From a virus, in the IMG/VR virus record IMGVR_UViG_3300001349_000012, positions 25,048-68,008 of that record: 42,961 bases of DNA. The stretch is one strand, 5' to 3'. A program made the position numbers and the translations under genes. Positions 31,417 to 39,017 of the stretch are shown here, one piece after another. Numbering within the stretch: the first letter of the stretch is position 1; each line of letters begins with the position of its first letter. The notes under the pieces were generated by a model. The model saw only the letters and a program-made list of their open reading frames with translations, was not told where the DNA came from and ran no database searches.

Positions 31417-33732
31417 TTATTTGATTTTTTCTAAATTATCGGCGAATCGAGATACCCAATCCTTCAATGTAAAGTCTTTCGCGCTGCTGCTGGAAGATGT
31501 TTGTAGTACTATGTCAGCGTTCTGGCGTAGGTCTATCGAACCCTTTGTTCCTGCAGGTGAGCCAGGGACCGGTGGCAGTCGTAATGATGAAATCATCGAT
31601 CTTGCTTCTTTTATAAAGTTATTAATTTCTGTAAAATCTGGCATTAACTTTCTTAAGTCAATCATCTCACCGTCTAATAAGACACGAGCTGGAATTTCTG
31701 AACTGTCTTCGAGAGTTTTGCTTAATTTTTTCATGTCATTTATTAAAACAGGTGATTGAGGTGTGGCCCGCGAACTCAATTGATTGACAATATTGTCAAG
31801 CTTTATAAGTACATCTTTACTAGGTGGTAAACCAGACTTTAGAGTCTTTTTTAAATTTGAAACAATTTCGAGAGCAGAGCTAAAATCTATTTTTTTGAGT
31901 TCTTTCACTGGATCTGGTAAGTTGCCCCATTTGGATCCGCCATGATAAGATTTTATTTTCCAATTACCTAAAATTGCTTCTGCGGTATAGTTACGTGCTC
32001 GAAAAGACTTTTCATCAACGACTAATTCGGACACGTCTTTCGGTAAAAAAGGTTTCTTTCTTGTGCCGCTCTGTGCGTAGTGCTTCTTTGTCTGAGCTGA
32101 TGCTGTTCCTGTAAGTTCAGTTGCAGCGTCAGAGGGAGAGAAGTAAGTTAACCTACCCTCGAGGACATAAAAATTCTTGCCCTTCAGTACGCCGCTGCTA
32201 ACTGCATCAGCAAAGTCATCTTTGTGAATTCCAAAAGTAGATATTTCGTTAGATGCTCTAGTTGTAGCACCCGGGTTTGTCGAAAGCCAGTCTAAAAAAC
32301 TAAAATTTGACACGCTTTTTCTTGAAGTTCCTCGGCCAGCGCGATAGGCACCTACAACGTGAACGTACACTACATCTTCCGTGAAGAATTTTTTAGCTGC
32401 AGGATTTCCGTATACTGTCCTCTGAAATTTTGTTTTTGCCTCTCTCCTGGCTTTTTCACCCGCTGAATCTGCTAATCTTCTTGCATATGAAAGATTTGTT
32501 ATAGCGCTGGAGTCCCATCCTTTTGTCATCTCTTGAAGCTCTAGTTCTGCAAGAACCGAATCATAAAGTCTCTTTAAGGGATTTGCTAGGTTTTCAAATC
32601 GCCTTGTCGCTTCTGAAACTGAACTAGCGCAACCAGCTAGCCCTTTCTGCTCTGTCAGTGCACACAACCCAAAAAGGTCCTGATCTTGAGCGAATTTTTT
32701 CATCTGCTTTTCAAGATATTCAAGTGTGCCGTCAAGCTGTTTTCTTAGCGCGCCGAAGACTTTCTCTGATATTTCAGCGTCTATTGATTTTAGATAATTT
32801 ACTAAAGCCTCTGCGGCCTTTTCTATCGCTTCATCTGAGACTTCTCTTCCAATTGCAGTAGCACCTTTTTTAATAATACCTTTTCCTACAATCTTTGCTG
32901 CACCTGCAACTAACCCTAAAACAGGCGCTGAACAAAGCACGCAAAGGGCGCCTAATAAATAGTCGGGTGGATCTTTGATTACAGCAAGGACAGCAGAAGC
33001 TAAATCTACAGGCGTTCCAACACCAGGTACCATACCAATATAAGATCCTACTTCGATAGCCCAATCAGCTATGCTTGGTTCGCCGTAGTCTACTTTAGTA
33101 ATGTTTAGCGTGACATCTTTTGCGCTGTCACGAACGTAGACAGGGACAACATTTCCATCTCTAAGATTTTTTAAGTTAAAATTTTGATCATCGCCGGCGT
33201 TTGTAAGTAAAACGCTATCTTTGTCTGGAAGCTGAAATGATCCTGAAGTAGATATATCTTGTGGTTTTAAATCTGTCTTTGTGATTAAAACAACTGGGTT
33301 TCCTTTTTTAAGAAAACCTAGTGCCACATATTCTTTTCCCTTCCAAGTAATTGTTTCAAGATTACTTTGTTCAGATGAGAGGTATTTTTGTGGATCGTTC
33401 ATGATGTCTGACACTAGAAGCTTAATTGTCAAGCTCGAGGCGGTCTGCTCTTTTAAGATTTCTTTTAAAATAGTCTCTCTAATAACAGACCTTAACTGTG
33501 ATTCAGATGTGTCTGCACTACCTGGACTTTTAATGACAGAGTTAAGACTTAAAAATTCATTAAACCTTTCATTGTCTTCTATAAGTTGATCAATATCTGT
33601 TGTCAGTTTTCTTTCTGGCATTGGTTTGCGTCCTAGTTTAGAAGAGAACCCACTAACAGCAGATTGTGAGTGACCGTTCAATAAGACTCCGCCTACAGAC
33701 GGAAGTCCTCTTTTGTTTAGTTGCTTAGACAT
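31417..33732 (-). CDS. Large virion-like protein, paralogue B with pretoxin-like hydrophobic region
   Basis: A 771-residue protein whose N-terminal ~60 residues match paralogue A (KLNERGLPSVGGV-type start, GHSQSAVSGFSSKLGR, ERKLTTDIDQLIEDNERFNE). At about residues 77-95 SESQLRSVIRETILKEIL resembles the block tag, with I-R-E and L-K-E. Residues about 225-290 are hydrophobic and Gly/Pro-rich (GMVPGVGTPVDLASAVLAV), reminiscent of the pretoxin segment of polymorphic toxins. Residues about 440-600 form a mixed domain with VVYVHVVGAYRAG and AEAILGNWKIKSYHG. The C-terminus is helical. A membrane-active or ejected protein is inferred; no catalytic site is assigned. Confidence 0.82.
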   Translation of the reverse strand: MSKQLNKRGLPSVGGVLLNGHSQSAVSGFSSKLGRKPMPERKLTTDIDQLIEDNERFNEFLSLNSVIKSPGSADTSESQLRSVIRETILKEILKEQTASSLTIKLLVSDIMNDPQKYLSSEQSNLETITWKGKEYVALGFLKKGNPVVLITKTDLKPQDISTSGSFQLPDKDSVLLTNAGDDQNFNLKNLRDGNVVPVYVRDSAKDVTLNITKVDYGEPSIADWAIEVGSYIGMVPGVGTPVDLASAVLAVIKDPPDYLLGALCVLCSAPVLGLVAGAAKIVGKGIIKKGATAIGREVSDEAIEKAAEALVNYLKSIDAEISEKVFGALRKQLDGTLEYLEKQMKKFAQDQDLFGLCALTEQKGLAGCASSVSEATRRFENLANPLKRLYDSVLAELELQEMTKGWDSSAITNLSYARRLADSAGEKARREAKTKFQRTVYGNPAAKKFFTEDVVYVHVVGAYRAGRGTSRKSVSNFSFLDWLSTNPGATTRASNEISTFGIHKDDFADAVSSGVLKGKNFYVLEGRLTYFSPSDAATELTGTASAQTKKHYAQSGTRKKPFLPKDVSELVVDEKSFRARNYTAEAILGNWKIKSYHGGSKWGNLPDPVKELKKIDFSSALEIVSNLKKTLKSGLPPSKDVLIKLDNIVNQLSSRATPQSPVLINDMKKLSKTLEDSSEIPARVLLDGEMIDLRKLMPDFTEINNFIKEARSMISSLRLPPVPGSPAGTKGSIDLRQNADIVLQTSSSSSAKDFTLKDWVSRFADNLEKIK

Positions 33733-33771
33733 ACATATAAATATTACGAGTAGCGCTCTTTTTCTTGTTTT
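33730..33771 (-). repeat. 42-bp direct repeat, copy 2 (matches 31235-31276)
   Basis: This copy spans the final codons and stop of the HD-hydrolase gene and the ATG of the 771-residue gene. It is the functional parent of the relic copy at 31235-31276. Confidence 0.92.
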
Positions 33772-34346
33772 GTTGCCATTTGATCAGCGTGCTGTAATAA
33801 AAGAGCCAAAGTAGGCTCTCCACCGAAATACGCCTTGTTCTCTGGAACACCAGGACCGTCGTTTGTACGTATTGCGATCCATTCGTCAAGCGTTAACTGC
33901 ACTCCGAAATGCTGTAATAACCAGAGTCCTCTCTCGGCATTTGGCATTGACTGCATGTCTTCGTTTACTTTGTACATTTGACCTAACTTTTCACGATGCC
34001 AGTCGCTGTCCTGTTCTATGTAGTAAGCCTCTTCTAGATCACCGACTTTTCCCCAATCATGAAATAGTGATGCGATAATCATTGACTCTACAGGAACATC
34101 TACTTCATATACTTTTATTAATTTTTTTAAATTGCGCAGAACGTTAAGAGAGTGTTCTACTAGACCCCCTGGGTGTGCACAATGGTATGATAGTTTCGTA
34201 GAAGCAGGGGCCATTAGAAGCCTCTCGTTCATATGTTCAACCATTGCCACTACTGGTGCAGATCGGTCTCCTAACTTTGAACACATCTTTAGAAAAAGTG
34301 CGTAATTGTTTGTAATTGTATCGATGTCGTGCAAGTGCTGTGTCAT
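33744..34346 (-). CDS. HD-domain phosphohydrolase
   Basis: A 200-residue HD-superfamily hydrolase. Metal ligands are in HPGGLVEHSLNVL (His65 and the upstream His) and SLFHDWGK (His96-Asp97), with a later acidic site near LLLQHADQM. Members cleave phosphate esters of nucleotides or RNA; the HPGGLVEH form is like those in YhaM-type and many phage hydrolases. Its gene overlaps the DNA polymerase by 4 bp, suggesting a nucleotide- or RNA-processing role in replication. The substrate is unknown. Confidence 0.82.
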   Translation of the reverse strand: MTQHLHDIDTITNNYALFLKMCSKLGDRSAPVVAMVEHMNERLLMAPASTKLSYHCAHPGGLVEHSLNVLRNLKKLIKVYEVDVPVESMIIASLFHDWGKVGDLEEAYYIEQDSDWHREKLGQMYKVNEDMQSMPNAERGLWLLQHFGVQLTLDEWIAIRTNDGPGVPENKAYFGGEPTLALLLQHADQMATKQEKERYS

Positions 34347-35539
34347 TTTTTTGTCCTTTTGTAAAATAAGCTCAAATCGAGCGGAAACTTGTTATGTTTA
34401 AAGCCTGGTATTACTATACCGTCTTTTGTTATATTTTTTAATTGTTTTATGCTGTTTTTATGAACGTCCAGTATTAGAGCGTCATGAATAACAAACAAAG
34501 GGCTAATTGTTAGTTCTTCTTTTTTTATACTGTCGATTATTTGTCTGAACCCGAGAAGCGAGACGTCGACTCCTGTAGACTGTGTGAAGTAGTTTACAAA
34601 AAGATGATCATTTTCTGAGCTTGTATAGATGTTTCGCCCATAAAAGTTTTGAATTACTCCGTTTTCATCAATAGAATTTATAAGGGCATCACGTAAGTGT
34701 CTGATTCCGAAATATTCTGATATGTGACTGAATATCTCATCTGAATTGGAAACTCTGAGGAGATTGTTTAGATTGTTTCTTGACATTCCGTAGATAATAG
34801 CAAGTGTTGCTTTCTTTGCTAGTTCTCGATCTATACTGTTGTTACACATGCTAGCTATGTCAGTATAAAGATCATCAGGAACATCATCTTGTTTCACAAG
34901 AGCTAAAATTCTCGGCTCTAGAGACTTAAAGTCTACCTGTATTATTGCTCCGTCTGACCCATACTTTGATTTAAGTATGTCTCTGTGCTCTCTCTTTAGA
35001 TGAAGAATGTTTGGACCAGATTTTACTGATAGTCTGCCTGTTATGCTTGCAGTCTGTGTATAATATGTTTTTTCTTGTCTTCTAAATTCATTTAGCAATT
35101 TTAGATTTCTTACATCAGCGTTTTTGATGTGATTCTTTAATGTCAGTGTATCTATTGTATAGTCTTCTAGATCAAATAGAACTGACCGTCCTGTCGTGAA
35201 TTCATCAGAATAATAGCTGTTTTCTTTTATGAATTTTTGTTCTTTTTCTGCATACACTCTGGTCTCAGCTACAAAGCGTTTGAAGTTTTCTATTCCTAAG
35301 GCATGAACCCAGTTGATTTTATCTATGCCTAATTGTGAGAATGCATTTGAGTGGGTCTCGCTTGTAATCACAGGGGGCTTACGGTTGTTCATGATGGAAA
35401 CCACATCAAGACTTTTTAATGTACTACAGCCGTCTACAGCCCATCCGTCTGTATGTTCGGTAGTTACTGTGAATGCATCTTCTTGTACAATTATGTCTTT
35501 TTTAGTTCCAAGAATATTTTTTGATATTACAAATTCCAC
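34343..35539 (-). CDS. Family A DNA polymerase, polymerase domain only
   Basis: A 398-residue family A polymerase. The palm motifs can be read: motif A QVDFKSLEPRIL (Asp203, Glu208), motif B AKKATLAIIYGMS (Lys242, Tyr250) and motif C FVIHDALIL (Asp353). TGRLSVKSGPNIL is the usual TGRLSS-PNLQ segment. The position equal to E. coli Phe762 is Leu246, a variant known in marine virus polymerases. Motif C is HDA rather than HDE. No complete 3'-5' exonuclease domain is visible, and the protein is much shorter than usual. The GTG start lies 5 bases after a TATAAT, so the transcript may be leaderless. It is probably the phage replicative or accessory polymerase. Confidence 0.88.
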   Translation of the reverse strand: MEFVISKNILGTKKDIIVQEDAFTVTTEHTDGWAVDGCSTLKSLDVVSIMNNRKPPVITSETHSNAFSQLGIDKINWVHALGIENFKRFVAETRVYAEKEQKFIKENSYYSDEFTTGRSVLFDLEDYTIDTLTLKNHIKNADVRNLKLLNEFRRQEKTYYTQTASITGRLSVKSGPNILHLKREHRDILKSKYGSDGAIIQVDFKSLEPRILALVKQDDVPDDLYTDIASMCNNSIDRELAKKATLAIIYGMSRNNLNNLLRVSNSDEIFSHISEYFGIRHLRDALINSIDENGVIQNFYGRNIYTSSENDHLFVNYFTQSTGVDVSLLGFRQIIDSIKKEELTISPLFVIHDALILDVHKNSIKQLKNITKDGIVIPGFKHNKFPLDLSLFYKRTKK

Positions 35540-35544
35540 ATTTC

Positions 35545-35573
35545 ATTATAACGTAGTTGTATGGGTTGTTCAT
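35545..35573 (-). promoter_or_regulatory. Promoter for the DNA polymerase gene
   Basis: The minus strand has ATGAAC (35568-35573), a 17-bp spacer and TATAAT (35545-35550). It shares GAACAACCCA and ACGTTAT with the ssb promoter, including the bases outside the core hexamers. The GTG start is 5 bases downstream of the -10. Confidence 0.75.
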
Positions 35574-35599
35574 TATTTCTATTCAGTTGTAGTAGTTTG

Positions 35600-38500
35600 T
35601 TACTCTGAAGTCGTCTCTGTCGTTGAAGGCAGATCTGAAATTAGTTCAATATCAGATAAAAAGCTGCCGAACGAAACGCTTCCACGATATGTTGGAACTA
35701 GTTGCACAGACGTCTTAAAGTTACCAGGTGATATACTATGAGTTATTTTTGTCATTGCGTATACATTGTCTAGGTCGGTGTTTGTGTCAAAATCAACAAA
35801 ATATTCTTGACCGTATCTTAACAGTGGGCAACCCATCATGTCTAGCGATATATTTGCAGGCATTATTCTTTGAGCGTCTTGATCGCTTTCTCCAATTTGA
35901 GCATTAGGAGTGTTTGGTATATTTTCGTTTTGTGTTTGTAACAAGAAGTTAGCTTGTATGTTTGCGTCAGACGTCATTGACATAGAGGCTTTATTTATTG
36001 CTGTTCCTTCAACACCATATGTAATAGACGGCATAATATTTTTTATTACTCGTTTTAGTTTATGTGATTGAGTATTTACAACTAGTCTCTTTTTTTCTTT
36101 GCCTTTACTGTCTGTAATTGTTTTTTCATAAGCTAGACCTTCATCCTCAAGCTTTGTTTTTGCTTCTTCGGCTTTTGATTTTGTTCCTAATACGTCTACA
36201 TCATATTCAAATGAAACTTCATTGTTTAAATTTGCTAAAAATGTTGACAGTTCATTTGGTTTTGATTTTCCGTCATATACATGAACCCTTAAGATATTTT
36301 TACCGTCTGTCGACTTTTTAGACTCTACTTTTATCTTTAAATCAGGCATATCAAGTGTAGATGTTCTCTGATTTTTGCGAATTATGTTCTCACTATTTGT
36401 AATAATTTCTTCAATTTTATCTTCTGCAGCAGCGAGATCAAGTTTAGCGCCGTCTATGCTTTCCTGTATAACTTCTATTTCTTTTTGAATTGATTCTTTT
36501 TTCTTGTCTTTAGTCTCAGCTTCAAGCTCTGCTTCTTTTTGTTTTTTCTTAGCTTTAAATTCATCAAGTGTATCAATTATATCTTTAATAGCAGCATTTG
36601 CCTTAGCGTATTCGCTCGCCTCAAGATCGCTCGCTATTTCAAACTGAGGATTTAGTTTGTCTTTCATTTCAGAGTTTATTACTTTTACAAAGTTAGTAAC
36701 TGTTAAATTTTGTGTCGTCTCTATTACTTTTTTTAGCTTTTGTGACACTTTGTCGACATTTATTTCAAAGTCGCCCATGTAAGTGTTGTTTAGGGTTGGG
36801 CATTTATCATTAAATTCGTAAATGAATACATGAATCTCGTCTGCTGCAGATTCTGCCCCTTGTAGCATTCTTTTTATTAGTGCATTTATGAGAAGTTTAT
36901 CGAAACGAACTGTTTCGCCTGAGTTTGTTGAAACAAGCTGCTCAGGGACTTTTGGGAACGTTGCTTTTATTGACGCTAGACCATCAGCATCTGGTGATAT
37001 CCATGGTTCTGAGGGTGGTTTTCTGAAGAACCACTCGCCGGCTGAAGTGTATCTATATTCTAGTGGGTCGCCGGCAGGACTATCAGGTATTATTTCGTCA
37101 ACTGATCCTGCATTTAATCCTGACTCTATCAGAAATTCGTCGACATACTTTTTTAATTCATTGTAGTAGTCCGATAGTTCACCACCGGCTATACTCTCTA
37201 ATGCTTTATTAAACTCTGCTCTATCTTCATCAGACATATCACCATTCTGACTTGAGTACAAAACAAGATCTAATGCCTCTCTGTTAAGAACCATAGCAGA
37301 CGCGCTGTTTTGTTGAGTTATAATACTAGTTGGTAAAAGATTTCCTGTTGTTTGTTGAGAGTTTATTGCAGCTGTCCCATCTCTTATCGTCTGAAGGTTC
37401 TTTTTTAGGGTTTCATGCGCATCTCTTAAGCCTTGACCTTCAGAGACTGCAGCAAACATTGAATAGTTTGACATTTCACGAGCTCCGTTCATTGCCAGGC
37501 TAAGATTGACAGTAACTACTCCTGCATCGTTAAACGTGTAAGAGCTCGACTTTAACGAGTATAGTTCTTTTGATACCATTCTTTCTATATATTTACCATA
37601 TGGAGATGTTGAATCTTGATGTTTCCAACCTGCTGTAAGCTCAAACTTAGTAAACGCATATTTTCCTGGATCTAAAAAGTAAGCAATATCATTGAGTCTA
37701 TGTCTATCATATACGTCTATAACAAGTTCAGCTGTGTTCCATGAAATAATTCCTTGTCCTGCTGATTGTGTAGTAATTGTTGCACTTTTTATAGACATAA
37801 AAGGTCTAAACGGATCAATATCGATACCAGATTTTGTTTTTGATATCAAAGACTGCGGCATTGTGAACATCTCCATACCGTTTTTTTGTATGACGTAAGG
37901 ATTTTTTGCTGTATTTGAACTAGTTTCTGTACCTGTATGTAGTGTCGTAGAAGCCAATGTTAGTAAGCCATCTGCTGTATTATTTCTATCTTCCGTTATA
38001 GTGCTGTTTCCATTCAAAAATTTCAATGCTGAAAGGTTTGGCAGTTGATTATTTAGTTCTCCTCTGAGTGCAGTTGAATCTATTATTTCAGATACTTCAC
38101 CAGTAATTAGTGAGTCGTCTTGTAGTAGTGTTGTTCGAGTAAATACGTCTACAGAAAACATTGGTGTGCACCTTGATCTCTCTATAACGGGAATATAGTT
38201 TAAAAATACCTCAGAGGCTTCAGTTGAATGATAAGCAGGATGTAATTCACTATTTTTTACCTTTATGAGCATAATACTTTTATTATCAGGTATTAAAGAT
38301 CCTGTAGCAGGAGCTAAAGACTCTGTAAATAAACTGTCTAGATAATTTACCTGTGTACTATTATCTGATTTCCAAGAAATATCGCCGAAAGTTGAGTTTG
38401 TCGTCTCAGATGTCTCTATGTCACTTCCGTATATTGATATTTCAAATAAAGGCGGCTTTGATGCAGTAGATTCAGATATACTTGATATGATATCAGCTGG

Positions 38501-38734
38501 TAAAATATTAGTTGGTAAATTATCAGCTACTTCTTCACCACTAAGGAATGCAGATATTGTTGAAACTGAATTTACGATTGAATCATCATTAAATATTTTT
38601 TCATAAACAAAATTTTGTTTTTGTTCTGTAGTAAGCGAACTGATTCTGTCAGTTCCTTTCATTTTATCATAAACGTCGCCTTTGTAGAACATTCTTAGTT
38701 TTGATATTGTGTCTAATTCATCAAGATATTTCAT
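35600..38734 (-). CDS. Large baseplate-hub-like structural protein
   Basis: A 1044-residue protein placed just after the LysM-like baseplate gene. Residues about 300-470 and the C-terminal 150 residues (including RIMPANISLDMMGCPLLRYGQEYFVDF, split here as two motifs RIMPANIS and PLLRYGQEYF) look like the beta-rich hub folds of gp27/gpD-type tail proteins. Residues about 700-785 form a long Lys/Glu-rich coiled coil (KAKKKQKEAELEAETKD). The rest is large and without a known enzyme motif. It probably forms the centre of the baseplate around the tail tube. The exact T4 equivalent cannot be fixed from sequence alone. Confidence 0.75.
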   Translation of the reverse strand: MKYLDELDTISKLRMFYKGDVYDKMKGTDRISSLTTEQKQNFVYEKIFNDDSIVNSVSTISAFLSGEEVADNLPTNILPADIISSISESTASKPPLFEISIYGSDIETSETTNSTFGDISWKSDNSTQVNYLDSLFTESLAPATGSLIPDNKSIMLIKVKNSELHPAYHSTEASEVFLNYIPVIERSRCTPMFSVDVFTRTTLLQDDSLITGEVSEIIDSTALRGELNNQLPNLSALKFLNGNSTITEDRNNTADGLLTLASTTLHTGTETSSNTAKNPYVIQKNGMEMFTMPQSLISKTKSGIDIDPFRPFMSIKSATITTQSAGQGIISWNTAELVIDVYDRHRLNDIAYFLDPGKYAFTKFELTAGWKHQDSTSPYGKYIERMVSKELYSLKSSSYTFNDAGVVTVNLSLAMNGAREMSNYSMFAAVSEGQGLRDAHETLKKNLQTIRDGTAAINSQQTTGNLLPTSIITQQNSASAMVLNREALDLVLYSSQNGDMSDEDRAEFNKALESIAGGELSDYYNELKKYVDEFLIESGLNAGSVDEIIPDSPAGDPLEYRYTSAGEWFFRKPPSEPWISPDADGLASIKATFPKVPEQLVSTNSGETVRFDKLLINALIKRMLQGAESAADEIHVFIYEFNDKCPTLNNTYMGDFEINVDKVSQKLKKVIETTQNLTVTNFVKVINSEMKDKLNPQFEIASDLEASEYAKANAAIKDIIDTLDEFKAKKKQKEAELEAETKDKKKESIQKEIEVIQESIDGAKLDLAAAEDKIEEIITNSENIIRKNQRTSTLDMPDLKIKVESKKSTDGKNILRVHVYDGKSKPNELSTFLANLNNEVSFEYDVDVLGTKSKAEEAKTKLEDEGLAYEKTITDSKGKEKKRLVVNTQSHKLKRVIKNIMPSITYGVEGTAINKASMSMTSDANIQANFLLQTQNENIPNTPNAQIGESDQDAQRIMPANISLDMMGCPLLRYGQEYFVDFDTNTDLDNVYAMTKITHSISPGNFKTSVQLVPTYRGSVSFGSFLSDIELISDLPSTTETTSE

Positions 38735-38735
38735 G

Positions 38736-39014
38736 CTATCTCACTAGATTTTGTGCTGCGCTTGCGCTTTCTGGTATTCTTATTAACGTCCCAGCTGGCA
38801 CTTGTAGCCCCCACCCGATTCCACTTGCAGCTGCTATTATCCACCAATACTGAGAGTTTCCATAATATTGTCCTGCCAATGTGTCTAGTCTTTGAGTAGA
38901 ATTCATTGTAAGAATTTTGCAAGGTAATCTGCCAGTAGACGCTGCGAAATAGATGACACTAGTGTCTCTTCCAGCTATCCGACCACTAGAGAATCCATAT
39001 CTTGACCCTGCCAT
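38736..39014 (-). CDS. LysM-domain baseplate protein (gp53/gpX-like)
   Basis: A 92-residue protein. Residues about 40-82 have the LysM pattern common in tail baseplate proteins: RLDTLAGQYYGNSQYWWIIA, then GLQVPAGTLIRIPES. Small LysM proteins of this type (T4 gp53, P2 gpX) join the tail tube or wedge to the hub. It lies directly between two large structural genes, with 1- and 3-bp gaps, which supports a baseplate role. Confidence 0.85.
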   Translation of the reverse strand: MAGSRYGFSSGRIAGRDTSVIYFAASTGRLPCKILTMNSTQRLDTLAGQYYGNSQYWWIIAAASGIGWGLQVPAGTLIRIPESASAAQNLVR

Positions 39015-39017
39015 TGT

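Noticed and set aside
33744-35539. HD hydrolase beside a family A polymerase, with MazG-like enzymes, as in 2-aminoadenine (Z) genome phages
   Set aside because: No PurZ-like gene is visible, the HD protein has the HPGGLVEH form seen in ordinary phage hydrolases, and the MazG-like proteins look like dUTPases.
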